NCBI GenBank assembly: GCA_035499735.1
Contig: DATJYC010000062.1
Location: 84,279-148,278 of the forward strand
DNA: 64,000 bases
DNA from: VBDM01 sp035499735
GTDB lineage: Bacteria > Pseudomonadota > Gammaproteobacteria > Burkholderiales > SG8-39
Direction: 5' to 3'
Made by a program: the position numbers and the translations under genes. The notes below the pieces were generated by a model. The model did not search any database and was not told the origin of the DNA. It saw only the letters and a list, made by a program, of their open reading frames with translations. Shown here one piece after another: positions 36,388 through 44,825 of this stretch (the first letter of the stretch is position 1; the number at the start of each line of letters is the position of its first letter).

Positions 36388-37146
36388 ATGAACACCACGC
36401 TGGTCATCAATCCCAAAGGCGGCTCGGGCAAGACCACCGTCGCGACCAACCTTGCCAGCTATTACGCCTCGCGCGAGGTCCCGGCGACGATTCTCGATTA
36501 CGATCCCCAAGGCTCGAGCCTCAACTGGCTGCGCCTTCGCGACCGCTCGGGAACCCGGCTTCACGGGGCCAACGCCGCCCCCCAGAAAGGGGCTCGCATA
36601 CGCGGCATCGAGATGCACGTTCCCCCGGATACGCGCCAGCTGCTGGTCGACGCACCTGCCGGGGCCTCGGGCCTGCTGCTGCAGGAAATGCTCGCGCGCG
36701 CGAACAACATCGTCATTCCCGTCGCACCGTCCGCGTTCGACATCTACGCCACGGCGAATTTCGTGAAGGAGCTGCTGCTCGTCGGCTGCATCCGCTCGCG
36801 CGGCATCAGGCTGGCCGTCGTGGCGAATCGCGTGCGCAGCTCGGCGCCGGTCTACCGCCCGCTCGAGCGTTTCCTGGGCTCGCTCAGCCTGCCCTTCCTC
36901 ACGCGCCTCACCGACTCTGAGGTGTACCTGAGGGCCGCGGAGTCCGGGTTCGGCGTCTTCGAGATGAGCGACGCCGTCCCCGAGCGCGAAGAGTTCATGC
37001 CGATCATCGAGTGGGTCGGCGGACAGCGCGCGCCCGAAACCGCACCCGAGAGGAAAGTGGTCGACCTCGCGCAGCCCCGCTGGACCGATAGGATCCACGT
37101 CCCGTTCGGCCGCCAGGGCCTGTCTACCGTCGGCGGTCCGAGCTAG
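36388..37146 (+). CDS. ParA/MinD-family ATPase, orphan
   Basis: 252 aa. Deviant Walker A motif NPKGGSGKTTVATNL (K10 to T17) and DYDPQGSSLNWL for the switch region, then LVDAPAG and the IVIPVAPSAFDIYA segment. No parB gene or parS-like site is visible nearby, so a chromosome-partition role is unsupported. Orphan ParA proteins position chemoreceptors, carboxysomes or other cargo. The upstream 226 bp separate it from the divergent cell wall hydrolase. The cargo is unknown. Confidence 0.82.
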   Translation: MNTTLVINPKGGSGKTTVATNLASYYASREVPATILDYDPQGSSLNWLRLRDRSGTRLHGANAAPQKGARIRGIEMHVPPDTRQLLVDAPAGASGLLLQEMLARANNIVIPVAPSAFDIYATANFVKELLLVGCIRSRGIRLAVVANRVRSSAPVYRPLERFLGSLSLPFLTRLTDSEVYLRAAESGFGVFEMSDAVPEREEFMPIIEWVGGQRAPETAPERKVVDLAQPRWTDRIHVPFGRQGLSTVGGPS

Positions 37147-37204
37147 CCTCGCAAATCCCCGGCAGCTCCGCCACGCTCCTGGCCAGGTGCGCGTGCGGCT
37201 GCGA

Positions 37205-37675
37205 TCAGATGGGGATCGCGAGCAGCGTGTCGACGGCTCGGCTGTCGAGCACCACTATCCTTTCCTCGAAAAGCGCGCCGGAGGCGTCCAGGCGGATCCG
37301 GTCCAGGCAGCGTCCGCTCGCGAACAGCGCGGACTCGCCGGTGCGCATGACGCGCACGATCTGGAAGCTCGAGGTCGCCTTCGCCGTGCGCGCGTCGACG
37401 CGCTCGACCAGGACCGCCGACACGGCGTGCCGGTAGCGTTGCGCCTCGTAGATGTTGGCGTGGCGCAGCGCGGAGACGCGGTCGCGCAGCATCGCGCGCG
37501 AGTCGGCGTAGATGATGGGGAGCGGCAGCCCGCGCTCGAGGTTCTCCGCGGTCGTGATCCGATAGCGTCCGTTCTCCGCGAAGAACTCCGGCCATTCCTC
37601 GAGGCGGTCGTCGTCGAGCGCGTGGGCGTAGCGAGCGAGCAGATTCTCTACCGCGAGCTGGAGTTCGATGTCCAT
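37205..37675 (-). CDS. aromatic-ring-hydroxylating dioxygenase beta subunit
   Basis: 156 aa, the usual size of the cone-shaped beta subunit (SnoaL/NTF2-like fold). Conserved features: ENLLARYAHALDDDRLEEWPEFF at the start and ALRHANIYEAQRYRHAVSAVLVE in the middle. Beta subunits are structural in alpha3beta3 oxygenases. The alpha gene lies upstream at 37752-38981, separated by a palindromic repeat of about 66 bp. No ferredoxin or reductase gene is adjacent. Confidence 0.85.
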   Translation of the reverse strand: MDIELQLAVENLLARYAHALDDDRLEEWPEFFAENGRYRITTAENLERGLPLPIIYADSRAMLRDRVSALRHANIYEAQRYRHAVSAVLVERVDARTAKATSSFQIVRVMRTGESALFASGRCLDRIRLDASGALFEERIVVLDSRAVDTLLAIPI

Positions 37676-37683
37676 TCGTGCCA

Positions 37684-37749
37684 GTCATTCCGAGCGCAAA
37701 GCGCGAGGAATCTCCTTAGGGTAGGATCCCTCGTTGCGCTCGGGATGAC
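37684..37749. repeat. imperfect palindromic intergenic repeat
   Basis: Outer arms GTCATTCCGAGCGC (37684-37697) and GCGCTCGGGATGAC (37736-37749) pair with one mismatch, and inner GCGAGG/CCTCG segments extend the stem to about 21 bp. The centre carries GGAATCTCCTTAGGG next to GGATCCC. This is the layout of dispersed intergenic palindromes seen in many proteobacterial genomes. Only one copy is in the window. It lies between the dioxygenase alpha and beta genes and could form an mRNA hairpin setting their ratio. Confidence 0.7.
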
Positions 37750-37751
37750 GC

Positions 37752-38981
37752 CTATAAGTCCATCTGCCTGCGGTACTGCTGCCACAGACCGCGCACCGAG
37801 GTCTCGGTGATGCGCGACTCGTTCGACTCCACGCTCCTGCCGCCCATCTCCACGACCGAGGCGTGCGCGGCCGCGCCCTGCACGCCGCGCTGCACAAACC
37901 CCGTCGCCGCCCCGTCCTCGAGCGAGATGTAGCCCGAGGGCCCGACGAGATTCGCCTGCTTCATGCGCCGCTCGGTCATCCGGTCGTCGTCGCTCGCATA
38001 GCCGAACGCCGTCCACACCAGCTCGGTCCTGCCCGGACCCTTGGGGAGAACCTGGCGGACGGCGAGCGAGTTCATGATCTGCTGCAGCACGAAGCCCGGG
38101 AACACGGTGAGGATCTGCAGCGTGATCCCGTCGCCGAACTCGTCCACCGACTCGAGCATCTGCGGCGCCTCGAGGCGGTAGCCGCCCGAGACCGAGCGCA
38201 TCCCCGCGCGCTCGTACTCGTCGCCGCCCGCGTCGGTCTTCATCATCGTGAAGCTGACGTGGCTGCCCCCGTCCCCGCCCACGATCACCCCGCCCTTCTG
38301 CTCGAGGCGGTTGAGCCGGAACGTGGAGAAGAACAGATGCAGCAGGCTCGCGTGGTAGGTGTCCTTCACGTTCTCGAAGTAGAGCTTCCAGTTGCTGTGC
38401 AGTATCTGACTGTAGCCGCCCAGGACGCGCACCGGCTCCTTCATCACGCGCCGGATCCTCGCCGCGACCTCCGCGCCGACGTAGCGCTCGAAAGGCGGAG
38501 TCTCCTCCGACAGGGTCGCGAACACGAGGCCGCAGAACGCCGTCACGCGCAGCTTCCGCGGCGCCTGGCTCTCGGGCCGGGCGTCCTCGGGCATGCCGCC
38601 CTGCCCCCTGATGCCGCGCCGGAACGCGATGCCGGTGAGATTGCCGCGCAGGTCGTAGGTCCAGTTGTGGTAGACGCAGGCGATCTCTCTTGCGCTGCCG
38701 CGGTCCTTGAGGCACAGGAGCGCGCCGCGGTGCGCGCAGCGGTTCTCGAAGCAGTTGAGCGCGCCCGTCTCGTCGCGCGCCATCACGACCGGCATCTCGC
38801 CGACGAAGGTCGTCTTGAAGTCGCCCACGTTCGGCAGCTCGGCCTCGAGCCCGAGAAAGTTCCAGGTCGCGCCGCGGTAGAGGCGCTCCTGCTCGCGCGC
38901 ATAGATGCGCTCGTCCTGGTAGACCCAGTAGGGAACCCGGGCAAGCCCTTCAACGGGCCAGGTGCGCGAATCGGTGGACAT
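37752..38981 (-). CDS. aromatic-ring-hydroxylating dioxygenase alpha subunit (Rieske)
   Basis: 409 aa from the ATG at 38981; the longer open frame upstream is antisense to the Bug gene. The Rieske [2Fe-2S] ligands are C82-A-H84 and C102-x2-H105. The mononuclear iron triad is D207-x2-H210-x4-H215 region (KDTYHASLLHLF), with the distal Asp further on. The Rieske loop CAHRGALLCL and NRCAHRG are standard. It cis-dihydroxylates an aromatic ring. Substrate is not readable, but the divergent Bug and PdxA/TphB-family genes suggest an aromatic acid such as a phthalate isomer. Confidence 0.9.
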   Translation of the reverse strand: MSTDSRTWPVEGLARVPYWVYQDERIYAREQERLYRGATWNFLGLEAELPNVGDFKTTFVGEMPVVMARDETGALNCFENRCAHRGALLCLKDRGSAREIACVYHNWTYDLRGNLTGIAFRRGIRGQGGMPEDARPESQAPRKLRVTAFCGLVFATLSEETPPFERYVGAEVAARIRRVMKEPVRVLGGYSQILHSNWKLYFENVKDTYHASLLHLFFSTFRLNRLEQKGGVIVGGDGGSHVSFTMMKTDAGGDEYERAGMRSVSGGYRLEAPQMLESVDEFGDGITLQILTVFPGFVLQQIMNSLAVRQVLPKGPGRTELVWTAFGYASDDDRMTERRMKQANLVGPSGYISLEDGAATGFVQRGVQGAAAHASVVEMGGRSVESNESRITETSVRGLWQQYRRQMDL

Positions 38982-39035
38982 GGTTCGACCGGCGGATTCT
39001 AACACCGTAGAATGTCCCGAAGACCGGGAGAAACA

Positions 39036-39992
39036 ATGACTTGCCGACCGCTTCTCGCTGCCGCGTCCGCGATGATCCTCACGTTCGCGCACGCCCAGGA
39101 CTATCCGGCGAGGCCGATCAGGATCGTCGTGCCCTACCCCGCGGGCGGAAGCGCCGACCTGGTGCCGCGCGCGGTGGTGGACCGGCTCCGCACGAAATGG
39201 GGACAGGCGGTGCTGGTGGAGAACCGGCCCGGCGCCGGCGGCAACCTCGGCGCTGAATCCGTCTACCGCGCGGAGCCCGACGGCTACACGCTCCTCGCGA
39301 CTCCGCCGGGACCGCTGGTCGTCAACCACAACCTCTACCGCAGCCTCGCGTTCGACCCGTCGAAATTCGTCCCCGTGAGCGTTCTCGCCGAGATCCCCAA
39401 CGTGCTTCTCGTCAATCCGAAGATGCAGGTGTACCGCGTCAAGGACCTCATCGACTACGCCAAGGCGAACCCCGACAAGCTCAACTACGGCTCGCAGGGC
39501 AGCGGCTCGACCTCGCACCTGACCGCCGAGCTGTTCAAGTCCACGGCCGGCGTGAAGATCACGCACGTTCCCTACAAGGGGTCGGCACCCGCGATGGCCG
39601 CGCTGCTCGCGGGGGAGATCGACCTCATGTTCGACAACCTAGGCGTGACGCTCCCGCAGGTGAAGGCCGGGAAGCTGCGGGCGCTCGCAGTGTGCAGCGA
39701 GAGCCGCGTGGCGTCGCTGCCAGGCGTGGCGGCGATGTCGGAGGTGCTCCCGGGCTTCGTCTCGTCGACCTGGGTCGGTGTCGTCGCGCCGCCGAACACG
39801 CCCCCGGCGATCGCCGAGAAGCTGTCGTCGGCGCTCGACGAGGCCGTCCGCTCTCCCGAGGTCGCCGCGCGCCTCGCCGCGCTCTCCGCCGAGGCGGTCG
39901 GCGGAACGCCCGCGCGGATGGCGGCTTTCATGGAGCTCGAGGAGCGGCGCTGGAAGCTCGTCATCGAGTCCGCCAACGTGAAGGCGGACTGA
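39036..39992 (+). CDS. Bug/TctC-family binding protein, TphC-like context
   Basis: 318 aa from the ATG at 39036 with GGGAG upstream; an in-frame ATG at 39012 is poorer. Signal peptide ending AHAQ, then YPARPIRIVVPYPAGGSAD and VLVENRPGAGGNLG as in all Bug proteins. It is divergent from the Rieske alpha gene (54-bp gap) and 1 nt upstream of a PdxA/TphB-family dehydrogenase. In terephthalate operons the same three families occur together (TphC, TphA2A3, TphB), with TphC binding the aromatic diacid for import. The actual ligand is inferred. Confidence 0.88.
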   Translation: MTCRPLLAAASAMILTFAHAQDYPARPIRIVVPYPAGGSADLVPRAVVDRLRTKWGQAVLVENRPGAGGNLGAESVYRAEPDGYTLLATPPGPLVVNHNLYRSLAFDPSKFVPVSVLAEIPNVLLVNPKMQVYRVKDLIDYAKANPDKLNYGSQGSGSTSHLTAELFKSTAGVKITHVPYKGSAPAMAALLAGEIDLMFDNLGVTLPQVKAGKLRALAVCSESRVASLPGVAAMSEVLPGFVSSTWVGVVAPPNTPPAIAEKLSSALDEAVRSPEVAARLAALSAEAVGGTPARMAAFMELEERRWKLVIESANVKAD

Positions 39993-39993
39993 G

Positions 39994-40992
39994 TTGTCGC
40001 TGCCGCGCATCGCCATCGCGACCGGCGATCCCGCCGGGATCGGCCCGGAGATCGCACTCAAGGCGGCGCTCGACCCGGGGGTGAGGGCGATCTGCCGGCC
40101 GCTCCTCGTCGGCGATCGCGGCGCGCTGCGGGCGCACGCCGAGGCCTGCGGCCTGGAGGCCGAGATCCAATCGGTGGTGCGCGCGGCAGGCTCGACCTGG
40201 GAGAGCGGCGCCGTGAACCTGATCGAGCGCAGGCAGTTCGAGCCGGGCGAGCTGCACATCGGCGCGATCGCGGCTCCACACGGCGAGGCCGCGCTGGACT
40301 CCGCCAAGGCCGCGATCGACGCGGCGCTCGCGGGCGAGGTGGACGCGGTGGTCGCGGCGCCGCAGACCGAGAGCGCGATCAAGCTCGCCGGAATCGAGTT
40401 CGACGGCTATCCGGGCTTCGTCGCCCGCTGCACCGGAGTGCCGCCCGAGGACGCCTTCCTCATGATCTGCTTCGATTCACGCGGGACCGAGATGCGCATC
40501 GCGCACGCCACGCTGCACGCGAGCCTGAGGCGCGCGATCGAGCTCGTGACGCGCAGCCGCGTGCTCAACGCGATCCGCTCGACCGAATCCGCCCTGCGGC
40601 GCCTCGGGGTCGGCTCTCCGCGCATCGCGGTGTCGGGGCTCAATCCCCACGCCGGCGAAGGCGGGCTGTTCGGCGACGAGGAGAGATCCATCATCGGGCC
40701 GGCGATCTCGGACGCGCAAAGGAGCGGCGTCGCCGCCGAGGGGCCGTTCGGCGCAGACACCCTGTTCCTCAGGAAGGACTATGACGCCTTCGTCGTGATG
40801 GTTCACGACCAGGGGCACATCATGGCGAAGACTCACGCCGAGGCGGGTGCCGCGGCGCTCACCATAGGCACGCCCGTGCTGTTCTCGTCGGTCGCGCACG
40901 GCAGCGCGCTCGACATCGCGGGCAAGAACCGCGCCGACCCCGGCGCGATGATCGCCGCGATCCGTCGCGTGGCGGGCGCCGCGACCGTCTAG
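39994..40992 (+). CDS. PdxA-family dehydrogenase (PdxA2/TphB-like)
   Basis: 332 aa, TTG start at 39994, 1 nt after the Bug stop. The N-terminus IAIATGDPAGIGPEIALKA is the family hallmark. The three metal-binding histidines are kept: in AHATLH, in LNPHAGEGG and in MVHDQGH. The usual GHTE segment is replaced by DGYPGF, which argues against classical 4-hydroxythreonine-4-phosphate dehydrogenase. TphB, which oxidises and decarboxylates the terephthalate cis-dihydrodiol, belongs to this family, and the context (dioxygenase, Bug) fits such a role. Confidence 0.82.
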   Translation: MSLPRIAIATGDPAGIGPEIALKAALDPGVRAICRPLLVGDRGALRAHAEACGLEAEIQSVVRAAGSTWESGAVNLIERRQFEPGELHIGAIAAPHGEAALDSAKAAIDAALAGEVDAVVAAPQTESAIKLAGIEFDGYPGFVARCTGVPPEDAFLMICFDSRGTEMRIAHATLHASLRRAIELVTRSRVLNAIRSTESALRRLGVGSPRIAVSGLNPHAGEGGLFGDEERSIIGPAISDAQRSGVAAEGPFGADTLFLRKDYDAFVVMVHDQGHIMAKTHAEAGAAALTIGTPVLFSSVAHGSALDIAGKNRADPGAMIAAIRRVAGAATV

Positions 40993-40993
40993 C

Positions 40994-41731
40994 ATGGGTC
41001 CCAAGGTCACCGTCATCACCCTGCGCAAGATGAAGCGCGACGGACGCAAGATCGTCGGCGTCGTCGCCTGGGACTTCCAGATCGCGCAGATCGCCGAACG
41101 CGCCGGCGTCGATGTCGTCTCGGTCGGCGACTCGGTGGGCGTCAACCTGTGGGGACACGCGACCGACGCGGAGGTCACGCTCGAGGAGATGCTGGTCTGC
41201 TGCAAGGCGGTGCACCGCGGCGCGAAGCGCGCGCTCGTCAGCTGCGACCTGCCCGTCGGCGCGGCGCGCGCCGGCGAACGCAACGCGGTGCGCGCCGCGG
41301 TCCGGCTGGCCGAAGAAGGCGGCGCGGAGATGGTGAAGCTCACGGGGGCCCCCGACCTCGTCCGCGCGGTCGTCAAAACGGGTGTTCCCGTGTTCGCCGA
41401 GATCCACGGCGAAGGCCTTCCGGCCGACGCCCTGGTGGAACAGGCCCAGAGGCTGCAGGACGCCGGCGCCTCGCTCCTCGACTTCAGGCACTCGGGCCCG
41501 GTGGCCGGCCCCGCGGTAACGCAGGCCGTCTCGATCCCGGTGCTCGGCGGCCTCGGCGGCGGCCCCTGGCTGGACGGTCGCTTGCGCCTCGCGCACACCG
41601 CGATCGGCTACGCGGCGAAATGGATCGACTCGGACTCCGAGACCTACGGCAACGCCGCGAAGCTCAGCCTCGAGGCGTTTCGTGCGCTGATCGACGACGT
41701 GCGCGCGGGGCGGCAGATCAAGGGCGGCTGA
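40994..41731 (+). CDS. PanB-like (ketopantoate hydroxymethyltransferase family) protein
   Basis: 245 aa, shorter than typical PanB (~264). The barrel start and metal site resemble PanB: VSVGDSVGVNLWGH and a later SCDLPVG. But the catalytic region reads FAEIHGEGLP instead of the GHLGLTPQ segment, so pantothenate synthesis is doubtful. It starts 1 nt after the pdxA-like gene and is co-transcribed with catabolic genes, which suggests an aldol or retro-aldol step on a degradation intermediate. The product is inferred at family level only. Confidence 0.7.
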   Translation: MGPKVTVITLRKMKRDGRKIVGVVAWDFQIAQIAERAGVDVVSVGDSVGVNLWGHATDAEVTLEEMLVCCKAVHRGAKRALVSCDLPVGAARAGERNAVRAAVRLAEEGGAEMVKLTGAPDLVRAVVKTGVPVFAEIHGEGLPADALVEQAQRLQDAGASLLDFRHSGPVAGPAVTQAVSIPVLGGLGGGPWLDGRLRLAHTAIGYAAKWIDSDSETYGNAAKLSLEAFRALIDDVRAGRQIKGG

Positions 41732-41803
41732 TCCGCTCTCGCAGCCGTCGCAATCCACGCCGTCGCATCGCGTGAGCGTGCAGATGCGTGCGAGAATGCG
41801 CCG

Positions 41804-42646
41804 ATGGCGCATCCCGACCGATTCCTCCTCGCCGGCGTCATGGGCTGGCCGGTGATGCATTCGCGCTCGCCGATGTTTCACAACTACTGGCTCAAGAAGC
41901 ACAACCTCGCGGGAACCTACGTTCCGCTCGCGATCCGGCCCGAGCATCTCGCCGGCGCGCTGCGCGGCCTGCACCCGCTGGGTTTCGCCGGGGTCAACGT
42001 CACGATTCCCCACAAGCAGGAAGCGATGAAGCTCGTCGACGAGGTCGACGCGCTCGCAAAGGCGATCGGCGCGGTGAGCTGCATCGTCGTGAGGCCCGAC
42101 GGATCGCTCGCCGGGACGAACAACGACTGCTACGGGTTCATCCACGCGCTGAAGCAGGAGCATCCCGAATGGCGCGCGGACGCGGGGCCGGCCGTGGTCG
42201 TCGGCGCGGGCGGCGGCTCGCGCGCCGTGTGCTACGGGCTCGCCCGGGAAGGCGCGAAGGAGATCCGCCTCGTCAACCGGACGTTCTCGCGCGCGCAGCA
42301 GATCGCGCGCGAGTTCGGCGGACCGATCCGGGCGCTCGCCTGGGAGGAGCGCCACGACGCGCTCGAGGGAGCGGCGATCGTGGTCAACACCACCAGCCAG
42401 GGCATGGTGGGCAATTCCGCTCTCGACCTGAAGCTCGACAGGCTGCCGATTACCGGCCTCGCCGCCGACATCGTATACATCCCGCTCGAGACGCGGTTCC
42501 TCGCCGAGGCGCGCAAGCGCGGCAACCGCACCATGAACGGCCTGGGAATGCTCCTCAACCAGGGCCTGCCCGCGTGGAAGGCGTGGTTCGGGATCGAGCC
42601 GGAAGTCACGGCGGAATTGAGGGCGATGATCGAGAAGACGATCTGA
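41804..42646 (+). CDS. shikimate/quinate dehydrogenase-family protein (AroE-like 1)
   Basis: 280 aa. The substrate domain has S20-R-S22-P and NVTIPHK with the catalytic lysine K71; the partner aspartate is D108 in GTNNDCYGF. The NAD(P) domain starts VVVGAGGGSRAVCYGLA. All catalytic residues are present. Because it lies among catabolic genes and a second AroE-like gene occurs at 60968, a catabolic or non-shikimate role is likely, and neither copy can be called the biosynthetic enzyme from context. A ~70-bp gap separates it from the PanB-like gene. Confidence 0.8.
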   Translation: MAHPDRFLLAGVMGWPVMHSRSPMFHNYWLKKHNLAGTYVPLAIRPEHLAGALRGLHPLGFAGVNVTIPHKQEAMKLVDEVDALAKAIGAVSCIVVRPDGSLAGTNNDCYGFIHALKQEHPEWRADAGPAVVVGAGGGSRAVCYGLAREGAKEIRLVNRTFSRAQQIAREFGGPIRALAWEERHDALEGAAIVVNTTSQGMVGNSALDLKLDRLPITGLAADIVYIPLETRFLAEARKRGNRTMNGLGMLLNQGLPAWKAWFGIEPEVTAELRAMIEKTI

Positions 42647-42775
42647 GCGCGGAATTGCCCTTCGCGCCCGCGGCGCTGCACCGCAATACGGGGGGTCGAA
42701 GCACCGTGCAGACTCCCATTGTGCTTCCCCGCCGCCACCACCCATAATGGCCACCGTCCAACCCGGGAGGATGCC

Positions 42776-44071
42776 ATGTCCAACGCCGCAGCCGCAGCAG
42801 CGCACCCGTGGTACCGCAGCCTCGACCGCAAGCAGTGGAACACGCTGCTCGCGACCAACCTGGGCTGGATGTTCGACGGCTACGAGACGTTCGCCCTCAT
42901 CCTCACCGTAGGCGCCGCGCTCCATCAGCTGCTCGCGCCCGCCGAGTTCGCGCAGATCCCGAGGTTCGCCGGCGCGACCATCGCGCTCACGCTGCTCGGC
43001 TGGGGCCTCGGCGGAATGATCGGCGGCATCCTCGCGGACTACATCGGCCGCAAGCGCACCATGATGTACTCGATCCTCGCTTACTCGCTGACGACCGGCC
43101 TTTCCGCGTTCGCGTGGAGCTGGGAATCCTTCGCGGTGCTCCGCCTCATCGTCGGCATCGCGATCGGTTCGGAATGGGCGACCGGCGCCTCGATCACCGC
43201 CGAACTGTGGCCCGACAAGGCGCGCGGCAAGGGCGCGGGCCTGATGCAGTGCGGCCTGGGCATCGGGTTCTTCCTCGCGTCGTTCGTGTGGCTGTTCGTC
43301 GGCAAGCTCGGCGCCGACGCGTGGCGCTACATGTTCCTCATCGGCATCCTTCCAGGCTTTTTCACGCTGTGGATCCGGCGCGGCATCCCGGAATCGCCGA
43401 AGTGGGAGCAGGCCGCAGCGCAGCGGCGCGCCGGCGCGACCGCGCGTTTCACGCTGGTCGAACTGTTTGCCCAGCCGGAGGTGCGCCGCAGGGCGATCCT
43501 CGCGTTCCTGATGTCGCTCAGCACCACGGTCGCATGGTGGGGCATCTCTGCGTTCCTGCCGCCCTACATCGCTTCGGCAGCGGCGAAGGCCGGCCTCGCC
43601 GGGCCGCAGTGGGCGAGCTACGCAGGGATGTCCTACAACGCCGGCGCGATCGCCGGATACATCAGCCTCGGCTTCCTCGCCGATCTCTACGGTCGCAAGC
43701 GCGTGACGCTCGCGTACTTCGCGCTCGCGTTCCTGTCGACGCCTCTGGTGTTCCTGTGGACCCACGACCTCGGCCTGCTCCTGGCCGCGGCCTGCGTGAA
43801 CGGCTTTTTCACGCTCGGGCTCTACGGATGGATGCCGGTGTGGCTGCCGGAGCTTTTCCCGACGCATGCACGGGCGACAGGCGCGGCCTTCGCGTTCAAC
43901 ACGCCGCGCTTCATCGCATGGATCGGACCGCTCGTGGCAGGTACGCTGATCGCGAGCTTCGGCGGATTCGGCAACGCCGCCATGATGATCGCGGTGATCT
44001 ACTTCCTCGGCCTGGCGAGCGCGCCGTTCCTGCCGGAGACCGCCGGCAAACCGCTGCCGGAGAGCGTGTAG
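42776..44071 (+). CDS. MFS transporter, aromatic acid/sugar:H+ symporter type
   Basis: 431 aa from the ATG at 42776 behind GGGAGG. Twelve membrane helices. The loop 2-3 motif is reduced to LADYIGRKRTM and the loop 8-9 copy is LADLYGRKRV, both of the G-x3-D-x2-GRR/K type. QWNTLLATNLGWMFDGYETFAL at the first helix resembles the aromatic acid:H+ symporters (PcaK, ShiA types), where D in the first helix is needed for transport. It should import the organic acid degraded by the neighbouring enzymes. Confidence 0.85.
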   Translation: MSNAAAAAAHPWYRSLDRKQWNTLLATNLGWMFDGYETFALILTVGAALHQLLAPAEFAQIPRFAGATIALTLLGWGLGGMIGGILADYIGRKRTMMYSILAYSLTTGLSAFAWSWESFAVLRLIVGIAIGSEWATGASITAELWPDKARGKGAGLMQCGLGIGFFLASFVWLFVGKLGADAWRYMFLIGILPGFFTLWIRRGIPESPKWEQAAAQRRAGATARFTLVELFAQPEVRRRAILAFLMSLSTTVAWWGISAFLPPYIASAAAKAGLAGPQWASYAGMSYNAGAIAGYISLGFLADLYGRKRVTLAYFALAFLSTPLVFLWTHDLGLLLAAACVNGFFTLGLYGWMPVWLPELFPTHARATGAAFAFNTPRFIAWIGPLVAGTLIASFGGFGNAAMMIAVIYFLGLASAPFLPETAGKPLPESV

Positions 44072-44108
44072 CCCGACCCGAGGTTCTCGGGAACCGCCGG
44101 TGCTTCGG

Positions 44109-44816
44109 CTACGGGAGCTTCGCCCTGAAGTGATCCCAGGTGCGCTTGAATAGCCGCGCGTTCCGCAGCTTCTCGCGGCACAGCGCGATCTCCTCGTCGC
44201 TGAACACGTAGGGCTTGCCGATCTGAAGCGCCATGTACTGGCGGTACGAGTTCTCTTCCATGTAGTTCGCGAGCACGAAGGCCTCGACGATGTCCTTCCC
44301 CACGGTCACGGCGCCGTGGGACTTCATCAGCGCCGCGGGGCGGTCGCCGAGCGTCGCCGCGAGCCGGTCGGCCATGGCGCGATTGTTGATCGAGTTGGGC
44401 GAGTCGAGCAAGGGGACCGGGTACACGAGCGACCCCTGCGCGTACACCGGCTTGTAGCTCTCGCCGACCATGGTGAGGAAGGTCGACCATTTGGGATGCG
44501 CGTGCACGATCGCGCGCACGTCGGGCCGCGCACGGTAGATGCCGCAGTGCAGGTGGCGCTCCAGCGGCGCGTTCCCCTTGCCTTCGAGCTGGTTCGCCTC
44601 GAGGTCGATCACGCAGATGTCGTCGACCGTGAGGCTCGAGCGCTGGCATGAGCCGATGTTGATGAGGACGCGGTCGTCATCGAGCCGGATGCTGCAGTGG
44701 CCGTTGTAGTCGATGATGTCCGAGCGCTCGAGCATGCGGATGCAGTCGACCAGTTGCTGCCTGAGCTCCGGCAGCGAAGCCGCGCCTCCAACTTCCTTGA
44801 GTTTGGGCTGCGACAT
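44109..44816 (-). CDS. class II aldolase/adducin family protein 1
   Basis: 235 aa. Zinc-binding residues sit in HLHCGIYRARPDVRAIVHAHPKW-type sequence (HLHCGIY, then VHAHPKW) and in LMKSHGAVTVG. The family includes fuculose-phosphate aldolase but also decarboxylases of dihydroxyphthalates (PhtC/PehC type). It is 9 bp downstream of a second member of the family on the same strand, so the pair is probably co-transcribed and may form a hetero-oligomer or act on related substrates. Confidence 0.83.
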   Translation of the reverse strand: MSQPKLKEVGGAASLPELRQQLVDCIRMLERSDIIDYNGHCSIRLDDDRVLINIGSCQRSSLTVDDICVIDLEANQLEGKGNAPLERHLHCGIYRARPDVRAIVHAHPKWSTFLTMVGESYKPVYAQGSLVYPVPLLDSPNSINNRAMADRLAATLGDRPAALMKSHGAVTVGKDIVEAFVLANYMEENSYRQYMALQIGKPYVFSDEEIALCREKLRNARLFKRTWDHFRAKLP

Positions 44817-44825
44817 GGATTCTCC

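Noticed and set aside
40859..43867. 1002-codon open frame on the minus strand
   Set aside because: It lies antisense to the PdxA-, PanB-, AroE- and MFS genes, has low-complexity Arg/Glu-rich translation typical of GC-rich shadows, and no domain motif.
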